Of a DNA stretch of 6,709 nt, positions 1 to 6,226 are shown piece by piece. Source of the stretch: RBG-16-66-20 sp039931635 (GTDB lineage: Bacteria > Pseudomonadota > Gammaproteobacteria > Burkholderiales > SG8-39); NCBI GenBank assembly GCA_039931635.1, contig JBDTRO010000176.1:1-6709 (forward strand), in the 5' to 3' direction. Both the position numbers and the translations under genes were made by a program. The notes beneath the pieces are model-generated. The model searched no databases. It worked only from the letters and a program-made list of their open reading frames with translations, and was not told the DNA's origin. Within the stretch, counting starts at the first letter, position 1; every line of letters starts with the position of its first letter.

Positions 1-1200
1 TCAGCCGAGCTTGCGGGCGGCCGCGTCGATGCGGCGGCTGGCTTCCTCGAGCACCGGCAGCCCGGTGGCGAATGAGATGCGAAAGTACGGCGACAGGCCG
101 TAGCCCGCGCCGTTGGGCAGCGCCACGCCGTTTTCCAGCAGGTAGGCGGTGGCGTCGGCGTCGGTTTCGAGCACCTTGCCCTGCGGCGTGCGCTTGCCGA
201 TCCAGCCGGCGCAGGAAACGTAGAGGTAGAAGGCGCCGTGCGGAGATTCGCAGGCGAGGCCCGGGATCGCCGCGATCAGCGGCACGAGGGCGTTGCGCCG
301 CGTCTCGAAAATGGCGCAACGCTCGCGCACGACATCCTGCGGACCATTGAGGGCCGCGATCGCGGCTGCCTGGCTCACCGACGAAGGATTGAGCGAGCTT
401 TGCGCCTGTAGCCTGCGCATGGCGCCGATCAGCTCCGCCGGCCCCGCCGCGTAGCCCAGGCGCCAGCCGGTCATGGCGAAAGACTTCGAGGCGCCATTCA
501 CGGTGAGCACGCGCTCCTTGAGCTGCGGCGCAACCTGGGCGAGGGTGTCGAATTTGCGTCCGTCGTAGAGGATATGCTCGTAGATGTCGTCCGAGATCGT
601 CCAGACGTGGGGATGGCGTTCAAGCACTGCCGCGAGTTCGCGCAACTCCTGCGCCGAATACACCGCGCCGCTCGGGTTCGAAGGCGAATTGAGCATCAGC
701 CACTTCGCGCGCGGCGTGATCGCCCGCTCGAGCTCCTCGGGGCGCAGCTTGAAGCGGTTTTCCGGCCTGGTCGGCAGCCAGACCGGCACGCCTTCGAACA
801 GGTAAGTGATGTCGGCATAGGCCACCCACGAAGGCGCGGGGATCAGAACCTCGTCGCCCGGGTCGAGCGTGGCCATGAGCGCGTTGTGCAGCACCTGCTT
901 GCCGCCCGCTCCGGCGGAGATGTTCTCGGGCTTGTAGTCGAGCCCGTTCTCGCGCTTGAACTTGGCGACGATCGCGGCCTTGAGTTCGGCCGTGCCGTCG
1001 GCCGCCGTGTAGTGCGTCTGCCCGGCGTGCATCGCGCGGTGGGCGGCCTCGATCACATGGTCGGGCGTGTTGAAGTCGGGCTCGCCCTGCGCCAACTCGA
1101 TGATGTCGATGCCGGCGGCGCGCAGCTCGCGCGCGCGCTGCGCCGCCGTCGCCGAAGCCGACATCCGCGCGCGGCCGGCGCGGATCGAGAGCCGACCCAT
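1..1200 (-). CDS. Pyridoxal-phosphate aminotransferase, class I, aspartate aminotransferase 1b type
   Basis: Predicted cytoplasmic PLP enzyme that moves an amino group between aspartate (or a related amino acid) and 2-oxoglutarate. It is complete at 399 residues, the usual family length. Visible fold-type I landmarks are the GEPDF loop at 39-43, Tyr64 in the THYTAADG segment, the GGKQ motif with Lys101 (typical of the 1b subgroup, where this Lys helps bind the distal carboxylate), Trp125, the SPSNPSG motif with Asn175, Asp204 and Tyr207 in SDDIYE, the Schiff-base Lys239 in ASKSFAMTGWRLGY, and the carboxylate-binding Arg374 in PYFRISFA. The ATG at 1200 matches the N-terminal length of relatives. 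A GAGG lies directly against it, too close for a normal ribosome site. Only 22 bases separate it from the upstream TPR gene, so co-transcription is likely. Substrate could also be prephenate or another keto acid; the sequence does not decide this. Confidence 0.93.
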   Translation of the reverse strand: MGRLSIRAGRARMSASATAAQRARELRAAGIDIIELAQGEPDFNTPDHVIEAAHRAMHAGQTHYTAADGTAELKAAIVAKFKRENGLDYKPENISAGAGGKQVLHNALMATLDPGDEVLIPAPSWVAYADITYLFEGVPVWLPTRPENRFKLRPEELERAITPRAKWLMLNSPSNPSGAVYSAQELRELAAVLERHPHVWTISDDIYEHILYDGRKFDTLAQVAPQLKERVLTVNGASKSFAMTGWRLGYAAGPAELIGAMRRLQAQSSLNPSSVSQAAAIAALNGPQDVVRERCAIFETRRNALVPLIAAIPGLACESPHGAFYLYVSCAGWIGKRTPQGKVLETDADATAYLLENGVALPNGAGYGLSPYFRISFATGLPVLEEASRRIDAAARKLG

Positions 1201-1222
1201 CCTCAGATCACCACGCGGTCAG

Positions 1223-1696
1223 TTACTTTTTCGCGTGCTGCTGCTCGTAGACCGCGACTTCCTTTTTCAGCTTGGTGAATTCCTCGCAGCCGAAGGTGCA
1301 CAGCTTGTCCAGCTGCGCCAGGTGCTCCTTCGCCTTGGGCACGTTGCCCGACATCAGGTAGGCCTCGCCGATGTACTCGTGCGCGGCGCGGTGCTTCGGA
1401 TCCAGGCGCAGCGCCTCGTTGTAGTGGCGGAACACCAGGTCCATCGCCGGCTTGTCGCCCTTGCGCAGGGCGTAGGCATAGAGGTTGTGGGTGTCGGCGT
1501 TCTGCGGGTTGCGCGCCACGGCGTCGCGCAGGATGCCCTGCGCCTTCGCCCATTCCTGCTTCGAGACCGCATCGCGCGCCTGCTCCATCGCGGGGTCTTT
1601 CGGTTCCTTCGGTTCCGGCTTCGGGGTATCCATCCCCCATACCGTGGTGGCGGTGACCAGGGTTAAGATAAATGCATGAATGCGCACGCTGTTCAT
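1223..1696 (-). CDS. Small exported TPR protein with a conserved Cys pair
   Basis: The 157-residue protein has a probable Sec signal peptide (residues 1 to about 21, basic Arg5 and a hydrophobic stretch ending near VWGMD), then a Pro/Lys-rich linker at 24-35. TPR-like helices cover about 36-125; the clearest repeat is the AMDLVFRHYNEALRLDP segment at 84-100. A C-x3-C pair (Cys133, Cys137) sits in LCTFGCEEF just after the last helix, followed by a charged tail. It is probably a soluble periplasmic protein-interaction module; no enzyme activity is indicated and the partner is unknown. The start is well supported: an AAGGAG ribosome site lies six bases upstream of the ATG. It is the first gene of a probable operon with the aminotransferase 22 bases downstream. 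Its first 21 bases overlap the start of the divergent HEAT/TPR gene. Confidence 0.85.
   Translation of the reverse strand: MNSVRIHAFILTLVTATTVWGMDTPKPEPKEPKDPAMEQARDAVSKQEWAKAQGILRDAVARNPQNADTHNLYAYALRKGDKPAMDLVFRHYNEALRLDPKHRAAHEYIGEAYLMSGNVPKAKEHLAQLDKLCTFGCEEFTKLKKEVAVYEQQHAKK
1664..1676 (+). promoter_or_regulatory. Possible -10 element directly before the HEAT/TPR gene
   Basis: TAAGAT (1664-1669) lies seven bases before the ATG at 1676, in an AT-rich patch (TTAAGATAAAT) unlike the surrounding GC-rich DNA. If used as a -10, transcription would begin at or next to the A of the start codon, giving a leaderless message; this would fit the lack of a ribosome site. No convincing -35 is visible at the proper distance, so this is tentative. 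The same patch could instead act only as a weak ribosome-binding region. Confidence 0.22.
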
Positions 1697-2353
1697 AGGA
1701 AGCTCCTTGGGGTTCTGCTTGCCCTAACGTTAACATGCGCGCCGCCGCTTGCATTCCCGGCGCCGCCGGCTTCGCAGGGCGGCCGCGCGGCAGCACTGGC
1801 GGGCCTGGACGACAGCCAGCCCGAAAGGCGCGCCGAAGCCATCGTCTGGGTCGCGCAGCACGGCCGGATGGCGGACCAGCCGCTGCTGGTGAAGCGCCTG
1901 CGCGACGACGATCCGCTGGTGCGCGGCTTCGCCGAGCGGGGCCTGTGGCAACTCTGGACCCGGTCGGGCGATGCCGCCATAGACCGGCTGATGGCCGAGG
2001 GCATCGAGCAGATGCAGTCCGGGCGCCACCGCGAAGCGATCGCGACCTTCAGCGACATCATCCGCCGCAAGCCCGCTTTCGCCGAAGGCTGGAACAAGCG
2101 CGCCACGGTGCTTTACCTCGCCGGCGACTACCAGCGCTCGCTGCGGGACTGCGACGAGGTCCTCAAGCGCAACCGCTATCACTTCGGCGCGTTGTCGGGC
2201 TACGGCCAGATCTACTTCCACCTCGAGCAGCACGACAAGGCGCTCGCCTACTGGCGCCGCGCGCTGGAAGTCAATCCGAACATGCCGGGGGTCGAACTGA
2301 ACATTCAGGGCGTAGAGGAAATTCTAAAACAGAAACGCGGGCATTCGATCTAG
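1676..2353 (+). CDS. Exported HEAT-like/TPR protein
   Basis: The 225-residue protein begins with a basic n-region (His7-Arg8-Lys9) and a hydrophobic core (about 10-28), consistent with a Sec signal peptide. The only early cysteine, Cys21, follows LTLT and is not a good lipobox. Residues about 35-100 form two amphipathic helices resembling a HEAT repeat (the LVKRLRDDDPLVRGFAERGL segment). Residues about 103-215 hold three TPR-like units: MAEGIEQMQSGRHREAIATF, KRATVLYLAGDYQRSLRDCD, and GYGQIYFHLEQHDKALAYWR ending in LEVNPN. This suggests a periplasmic scaffold or assembly factor; no catalytic motif is visible. ATG 1676 is the first in-frame start after a TAA at 1664-1666, has no clear ribosome site, and has no later ATG, GTG or TTG before the signal core. 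The stop TAG lies in a CTAG shared with the convergent gene. Confidence 0.82.
   Translation: MNAHAVHRKLLGVLLALTLTCAPPLAFPAPPASQGGRAAALAGLDDSQPERRAEAIVWVAQHGRMADQPLLVKRLRDDDPLVRGFAERGLWQLWTRSGDAAIDRLMAEGIEQMQSGRHREAIATFSDIIRRKPAFAEGWNKRATVLYLAGDYQRSLRDCDEVLKRNRYHFGALSGYGQIYFHLEQHDKALAYWRRALEVNPNMPGVELNIQGVEEILKQKRGHSI
1703..1708 (-). promoter_or_regulatory. Ribosome binding site of the small TPR gene
   Basis: On the minus strand the sequence reads AAGGAG, then CTTCCT, then ATG: a near-consensus Shine-Dalgarno with a six-base spacer. It fixes the start of the small TPR gene at 1696. It lies inside codons of the divergent HEAT/TPR gene's signal peptide. Confidence 0.75.
1727..1754 (-). promoter_or_regulatory. 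Possible extended -10 promoter for the TPR-aminotransferase operon
   Basis: The minus strand carries TGTTAACGT (1727-1735), which fits an extended -10 (TGn followed by TAACGT, matching TATAAT at its three strongest positions). A poor -35 candidate TTGCAT-like hexamer reads ATGCAA at 1749-1754 with a 16-base gap. Transcription would start near 1720 and leave a short leader with the AAGGAG site. This is one of the few AT-richer patches in the region, and it sits within the coding sequence of the divergent gene. Confidence 0.3.
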
Positions 2354-5313
2354 ACGTAATCCTTCGCCGCCGTATCGGCATCCGCCGGTTCGCCGCTGAG
2401 ATAGCCCTGCAGGTAGTCGCAGCCGCAGGCCGCCAGCACCGCCTTCTGCGCCTCCGATTCCACGCCCACCGCCGTCACCTTGAGCTCCAGCGCGTGCGCG
2501 AGGCCGACGATGCCGGCGATGATCGAGCGGCCGTCCTTGTGCGCTTCGCCCACCAGGGAGCGGTCGATCTTCAGCGTGTTGACCGGCAGCCGCCGCAGGC
2601 TGACCAGGCTCGAATAGGCGGCGCCGAATCCGTCGATCGCCACCCGGACGCCGAGTTCCCGCAGCTTGCGCAGCACCGTCAGCGCGAGGTCCGTGTTCTG
2701 CATCACCGTCGGCTCGGCCACTTCCAGCTCGAGCAGTTTCGGCGGCAGGCCCGAGTCCTTGAGCGCCTGCGCCACCAACTCGACCAGCCCGGGATCGTTG
2801 AACTGGCGCATCGACAGGTTGACGCATACCGGCAGGCCGCGATCGGCGCCGATGAAGGTCCCCCAGCGGCAGGCTTCGCCCAGCATCCATTCGCCCAGCC
2901 GCAGGATCAGGCCGGTGTCCTCCGCGATCTGGATAAAATCCGCCGGCATGATCACGCCGCGCGAGGGATGCTGCCAGCGCAGCAGCGCCTCGTGCGCCAC
3001 CACGCTGCCCGACGCGGCTTCGACGATCGGCTGGTAGTAGGCACGCATCTCGCCCTTCAGCACTGCCTGGCGCAGGTCGTTCTCCAGCGCGAGGCGCCTG
3101 GTGGCGGACTGGTTCATCTGCTCGGTGAAGAACTGGTAGTTGGCGCGCCCGGTTTCCTTGGCGTGGTACATCGCCGCGTCGGCATTGCGGATCAGCGTCT
3201 CGGCGTCGCGCCCGTCGTCCGGAAACACGCTGATGCCGACCGAGGGTGTGATGTGCAGCTCGCGCCCCTCGACGATGAAGGGCTGCGCCACCGTCTCGAG
3301 GATTTTCGCGGCCACATTGGCGGCATCCGTGGAGCGTTTGATTTCGGGCAGCACCACCACGAACTCGTCGCCGCCCATGCGGCAGATCGTGTCCACCACG
3401 CGCAGCTGCTTCACCAGGCGCTCGGACACTTCCTTCAGCACCACGTCGCCCGCCGAATGGCCGAGCGAATCGTTGATGACCTTGAAGCGGTCGAGGTCCA
3501 CGAACATCACCGCGGTCTGCTCGCGGTTGCGCAGGCTGAGCGCGAGCGCCTGCGTGAGACGGTCCTCGAGCAGGCGCCGGTTCGGCAGCCCGGTGAGCGC
3601 GTCATGGTCGGCAAGATGCTGGGCGCGCGTCTCGGCCTGGCGGCGGTCGCCGATCTCGTTCTGCAGGCGCTGGTTCGCCTGCTGCAGCTCCGCCGTGCGC
3701 TCGGCAACCGCGCGCTCCAGCGCATCGCGCGCGGCCTCCAGCGATTCGCGCGCCGCGTGGTCGGCGCTCACGTCCTCGAAAATTCCAATCGTGCCTTCGG
3801 CGGGATTCTTCGGATCAATCGCCTTGACCACCACTTTGCACCAGAACCTCGAGCCGTTCTTGCGCTGCAGGTGGTGCTCGGCCGTGAAAGCCTCGCCGGT
3901 CACGAGCTGGGCGTACATCTGTTCGACCACCGGTTCGTACTCCTGCGCCGAAGCAAACAGCACTGCGCCGTTCTTGCCGATCAACTCGCCGGCGGCGTAG
4001 CCGAACATCTGCTCCAGGCGCGGGTTGCAGCGCTGCAGCAGGCGCTGGCGCGCGAAGGCGATGCCGACCGTGGCGTTATCCAGGATCAGGCTCTGTTCCT
4101 CGACCAGCCGGCGGATCTCGCCGTCGGCGCGCTTGCGCGCCGTGATGTCTTCGTAGAGCCAGATGTATCCCTTGGACGGATTGCCGGGCTCCAGCGCGCG
4201 CCCGGTCCGGTGGCACCAGAATCCGGAGCCGTCCTTGCGCCGCAGCCATTGCTCGAAATCCGGCGTCTCGCCGGTGGCGAGCTGGTTGATATGGCTCACC
4301 GTCGCCTCGAAATCCTCGTCGGTGAAGTAGTAGCGGCGCGTCGACATGCCGTTCGCCTCGCCCGGATCGAGGCCGAACAATTCCTCGAAGCGCCGGTTGC
4401 AGCGCACCAGCTTGCGATCGCGCAGGAAGGCGATGCCGATCACCACGTTGTTGACGATGGCCTGCTGCTCGGCAAGCACGCGCTGCAGGTCTTCTTCCGC
4501 GCGCCTTTGCTCGGTAATGTCCTCGAGCAGCCAGACCGAGCCGCGCGCCGGGTCGGCGGGGTCCACTGCGCGGCCGGTGGAGCGCTCCCAGAACACCGTG
4601 CCGTCGCGGCGCCTGGCCTGCATGACGTGCGTTTGCGGCTGGCCGCGCGACATTTCGGCGTAAGCCTTCTCCGCCGCGGCATGGTCGGCATCGTCGGCGT
4701 AGGTCACCGCGGTGGGCTTGCCGTTCAATGCGCCCGGTTCGTAGCCGTACATTTCCTCCATGCGCCGGTTGCAGCGCACGATATGCCGGTCGCGCACGAA
4801 GATGATGCCGATGGACGCCGTGTCGAGAATCGCCTCCTGCTCGCGCAGCAGTCGCGCCACCTCGTCGGCGTGGCGCTTGCGCACCGTGACGTCCTCGACG
4901 ATCCAGACCGTGCCGCGCTGCGTGTCGGTCGCGCTCAGCGCCTTGGCGATCACCCGCGCGAGGAAGGTCGCGCCATCCTTGCGCCGCATTTCCCATTCGA
5001 CGTCCAGCTGGCGCCCGGAGCTCAGCACCGGCATTGCGATCGCGCCCATGGCCTCGTAGCTTTCGCGCGACGGGTAGACGATGTCCCCCGGCTGGCCGAT
5101 CAGCTCCTCCGCAATCCAGCCCAGCATCTCGGCGAACTTCGGGTTGCACAGCGTGAAGCGGCGGTCGCGCGTGAAGGCGATGCCGATGGAAGCGTTGGCG
5201 AGAATCGCCTTGTATTCGAGTTGCGCGTCGCGCGGCCGGCCCGCGTAGCTTGCCGGAGGCGACTCGGCACCGGGCGCCGGCGCGTTCTCCCCGAAGCTGT
5301 TGAGTTCGTTCAT
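2350..5313 (-). CDS. Four-PAS GGDEF-EAL c-di-GMP signalling protein, EAL domain probably inactive
   Basis: The 987-residue protein has no membrane segment, so it should be cytoplasmic. Domain order: four PAS/PAC units (about 33-147, 157-271, 282-395, 405-518), a coiled-coil helix (about 520-566), GGDEF (about 567-730) and EAL (about 740-978). The GGDEF domain looks active: DALTGLPNRR at 571-580, metal and substrate residues Asp606, Asn614 and Asp623, and GGDEF at 647-651. An RVVD inhibitory site (638-641) sits five residues before it. The EAL domain keeps Glu775 (EALLR), Asn832, Glu864, Asp894, Lys915, Glu952 and Gln969. The DDFGTG loop reads DGFGAA (Gly895) and the AEGVE motif reads AVGVE (Val949), so a metal ligand and the proposed general base are missing. 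I infer cyclase activity without phosphodiesterase activity. The ATG overlaps the upstream lipoprotein stop as ATGA with only a weak AGG ribosome site, implying translational coupling. Confidence 0.95.
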   Translation of the reverse strand: MNELNSFGENAPAPGAESPPASYAGRPRDAQLEYKAILANASIGIAFTRDRRFTLCNPKFAEMLGWIAEELIGQPGDIVYPSRESYEAMGAIAMPVLSSGRQLDVEWEMRRKDGATFLARVIAKALSATDTQRGTVWIVEDVTVRKRHADEVARLLREQEAILDTASIGIIFVRDRHIVRCNRRMEEMYGYEPGALNGKPTAVTYADDADHAAAEKAYAEMSRGQPQTHVMQARRRDGTVFWERSTGRAVDPADPARGSVWLLEDITEQRRAEEDLQRVLAEQQAIVNNVVIGIAFLRDRKLVRCNRRFEELFGLDPGEANGMSTRRYYFTDEDFEATVSHINQLATGETPDFEQWLRRKDGSGFWCHRTGRALEPGNPSKGYIWLYEDITARKRADGEIRRLVEEQSLILDNATVGIAFARQRLLQRCNPRLEQMFGYAAGELIGKNGAVLFASAQEYEPVVEQMYAQLVTGEAFTAEHHLQRKNGSRFWCKVVVKAIDPKNPAEGTIGIFEDVSADHAARESLEAARDALERAVAERTAELQQANQRLQNEIGDRRQAETRAQHLADHDALTGLPNRRLLEDRLTQALALSLRNREQTAVMFVDLDRFKVINDSLGHSAGDVVLKEVSERLVKQLRVVDTICRMGGDEFVVVLPEIKRSTDAANVAAKILETVAQPFIVEGRELHITPSVGISVFPDDGRDAETLIRNADAAMYHAKETGRANYQFFTEQMNQSATRRLALENDLRQAVLKGEMRAYYQPIVEAASGSVVAHEALLRWQHPSRGVIMPADFIQIAEDTGLILRLGEWMLGEACRWGTFIGADRGLPVCVNLSMRQFNDPGLVELVAQALKDSGLPPKLLELEVAEPTVMQNTDLALTVLRKLRELGVRVAIDGFGAAYSSLVSLRRLPVNTLKIDRSLVGEAHKDGRSIIAGIVGLAHALELKVTAVGVESEAQKAVLAACGCDYLQGYLSGEPADADTAAKDYV

Positions 5314-6152
5314 TGCCTGGTCAGGGATTCAAACAGCGCGGCGAAGCGTTTCAGGCGGGTGGCCGCGTGTTCGCGCTGCACGGGACTGAGCGTGCGATCC
5401 AGGTCGAGCAGCAATTCGACGTACTCGGCGTGGGTTACGCGCAATGCCTCGACGTAGGCGGGCTCGCGGCCGGCGTCCCAGTCCCGCGCCCACTGCGCGA
5501 GGCGCGCCGTCGCTTCGCGCGCGCGCAGCATGGCGACATATTCCGCCTGGCGGCGCCGGCGGTCGCGGTCGCGCAATTCGGCGGAGTACGGCGCGCGCGT
5601 GCTGTAGAGGCGAACGCGATCCGCCTGCGCGTCGCTCAGCGGCCCGAACCACTCCTCGAGCCGGTCCAGATTGCGCGTCACGCGCCGTTTATGGCGTTCC
5701 TCCCTGGTGCCTTGCACGTTCTCCCTCGCGAATTTGCGGTTTTCCTCGACCAGCCGCTGTTCGAGATGGCCGATCTGCTCGGGGCCGAGGCGGTCCAGCA
5801 GTCCGGCCGCTTCGGTCGCCGCGGCCACCAGCGTCTCCTGCACCTGGCCCCGCACGGCATCGTAACTCCATTCGAGGTCTTCCCGCCTCATGCCGCGCAG
5901 CAGTCGCGCGGCCGCTTCCTCGCCCAGCGGCACGTATTTCGGCAGGGCCCTGGCCCGGTGCCAGGCCAGGAACGCCGCCAGGCGCCGGTCGAATTCCTCG
6001 GACTGCTCGCCCTGGAAGTCGAAGTAGTAGTTGGCCTGCCAGCGCAGGACCACGTCGGCGTTGTTGTAGGCGATGCGCGTGACGCTGCAGGACGACAGCA
6101 GAAGCATCGCCGCCAATGCGGCGATGCGCAGAGCCGTCGCCCCCGCGCGCAT
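5310..6152 (-). CDS. DUF6279-like lipoprotein
   Basis: The 280-residue protein from ATG 6152 starts with a short n-region, a hydrophobic core (IAALAAMLLLS) and a lipobox LSSC, giving lipid attachment at Cys22. Ser23 at +2 is not an inner-membrane retention Asp, so outer-membrane delivery is likely. The mature part begins SVTRIAYNNADVVLRWQANYY, the opening I associate with DUF6279 proteins. It continues as charged helices with WHRARALPKY at 64-73, LGPEQIGHLEQRL at 122-134, and a basic RHKRRVTRNLDRLEEWFGPL stretch at 153-172. Molecular function is unknown. The frame stays open upstream to 6335, but that extension runs through the hairpin repeat and into fpr and would hide the signal peptide, so I reject it. 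No good ribosome site precedes ATG 6152, only a G-run. The stop TGA overlaps the next gene's ATG. It could be read from the fpr transcript. Confidence 0.86.
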   Translation of the reverse strand: MRAGATALRIAALAAMLLLSSCSVTRIAYNNADVVLRWQANYYFDFQGEQSEEFDRRLAAFLAWHRARALPKYVPLGEEAAARLLRGMRREDLEWSYDAVRGQVQETLVAAATEAAGLLDRLGPEQIGHLEQRLVEENRKFARENVQGTREERHKRRVTRNLDRLEEWFGPLSDAQADRVRLYSTRAPYSAELRDRDRRRRQAEYVAMLRAREATARLAQWARDWDAGREPAYVEALRVTHAEYVELLLDLDRTLSPVQREHAATRLKRFAALFESLTRQ

Positions 6153-6156
6153 TGCT

Positions 6157-6210
6157 GTCGCCCCCGCGAAGGCGGGGGCCCACGTGGATCCCCGCATGCG
6201 CGGGGATGAC
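6157..6210. repeat. GC-rich double-hairpin intergenic repeat (REP-like)
   Basis: Two strong stem-loops stand back to back. The first is CCCCCGC/GCGGGGG (6161-6178, loop GAAG, extendable by one G-C pair). The second is ATCCCCGC/GCGGGGAT (6188-6207, loop ATGC), with GCCCACGTGG between them. From memory, elements of the form GTC-CCCCGC-loop-GCGGGG-spacer-ATCCCCGC-loop-GCGGGGAT-GAC are dispersed in many proteobacterial genomes, and their accidental translation gives the familiar SSPRMRGSTWAPAFAGAT peptide, which is what this copy encodes on the minus strand. The 12-base unit GTCGCCCCCGCG at its left end recurs at 6136-6147, inside the lipoprotein signal-peptide codons. It fills most of the 71-base spacer between fpr and the lipoprotein gene. 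In the transcript it could stabilise the fpr message or reduce read-through; there is no U-run. Confidence 0.8.
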
Positions 6211-6226
6211 GCCTGGGCAGGCGTCA
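6207..6226 (-). other. Perfect 8-bp stem-loop at the fpr stop codon
   Basis: TGACGCCT (6207-6214) and AGGCGTCA (6219-6226) are perfect inverted arms around a four-base GGGC loop. On the minus strand the first three bases of the hairpin are the TGA stop of fpr. It directly abuts the double-hairpin repeat, so the fpr message ends in three consecutive stem-loops. No T-run follows on the minus strand, so this is not a canonical intrinsic terminator. It may protect the 3' end after processing or mark the repeat's insertion boundary. Confidence 0.6.

Noticed and set aside
574..1278. Plus-strand open frame antisense to the aminotransferase
   Set aside because: Its composition is typical of a GC-rich shadow frame, and the minus-strand frame carries all aminotransferase motifs.
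1734..1740. Lipobox at Cys21 of the HEAT/TPR protein
   Set aside because: The residues before the Cys are LTLT; position -1 is Thr rather than Gly, Ala or Ser, so ordinary signal cleavage is more likely.
2350..5313. Treating the signalling protein as a working bifunctional cyclase/phosphodiesterase
   Set aside because: Two key EAL residues are replaced, so full phosphodiesterase function is not supported by the sequence.
1735..5457. A 1240-codon open frame on the plus strand, opposite the signalling gene
   Set aside because: It is in codon register with the minus-strand gene, so a stop would need sense codons TTA, CTA or TCA, which are rare in GC-rich genes. The product is a low-complexity Arg/Ala/Leu/His mixture with no domain, while the minus strand has clear PAS, GGDEF and EAL domains.
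5313..6209. Plus-strand open frame antisense to the lipoprotein gene
   Set aside because: It is a shadow of the minus-strand gene, with no recognisable fold, signal or ribosome site.
6157..6226. Rho-independent terminator after fpr
   Set aside because: The stems are strong, but no T-run follows on the minus strand; the repeat interpretation fits better.
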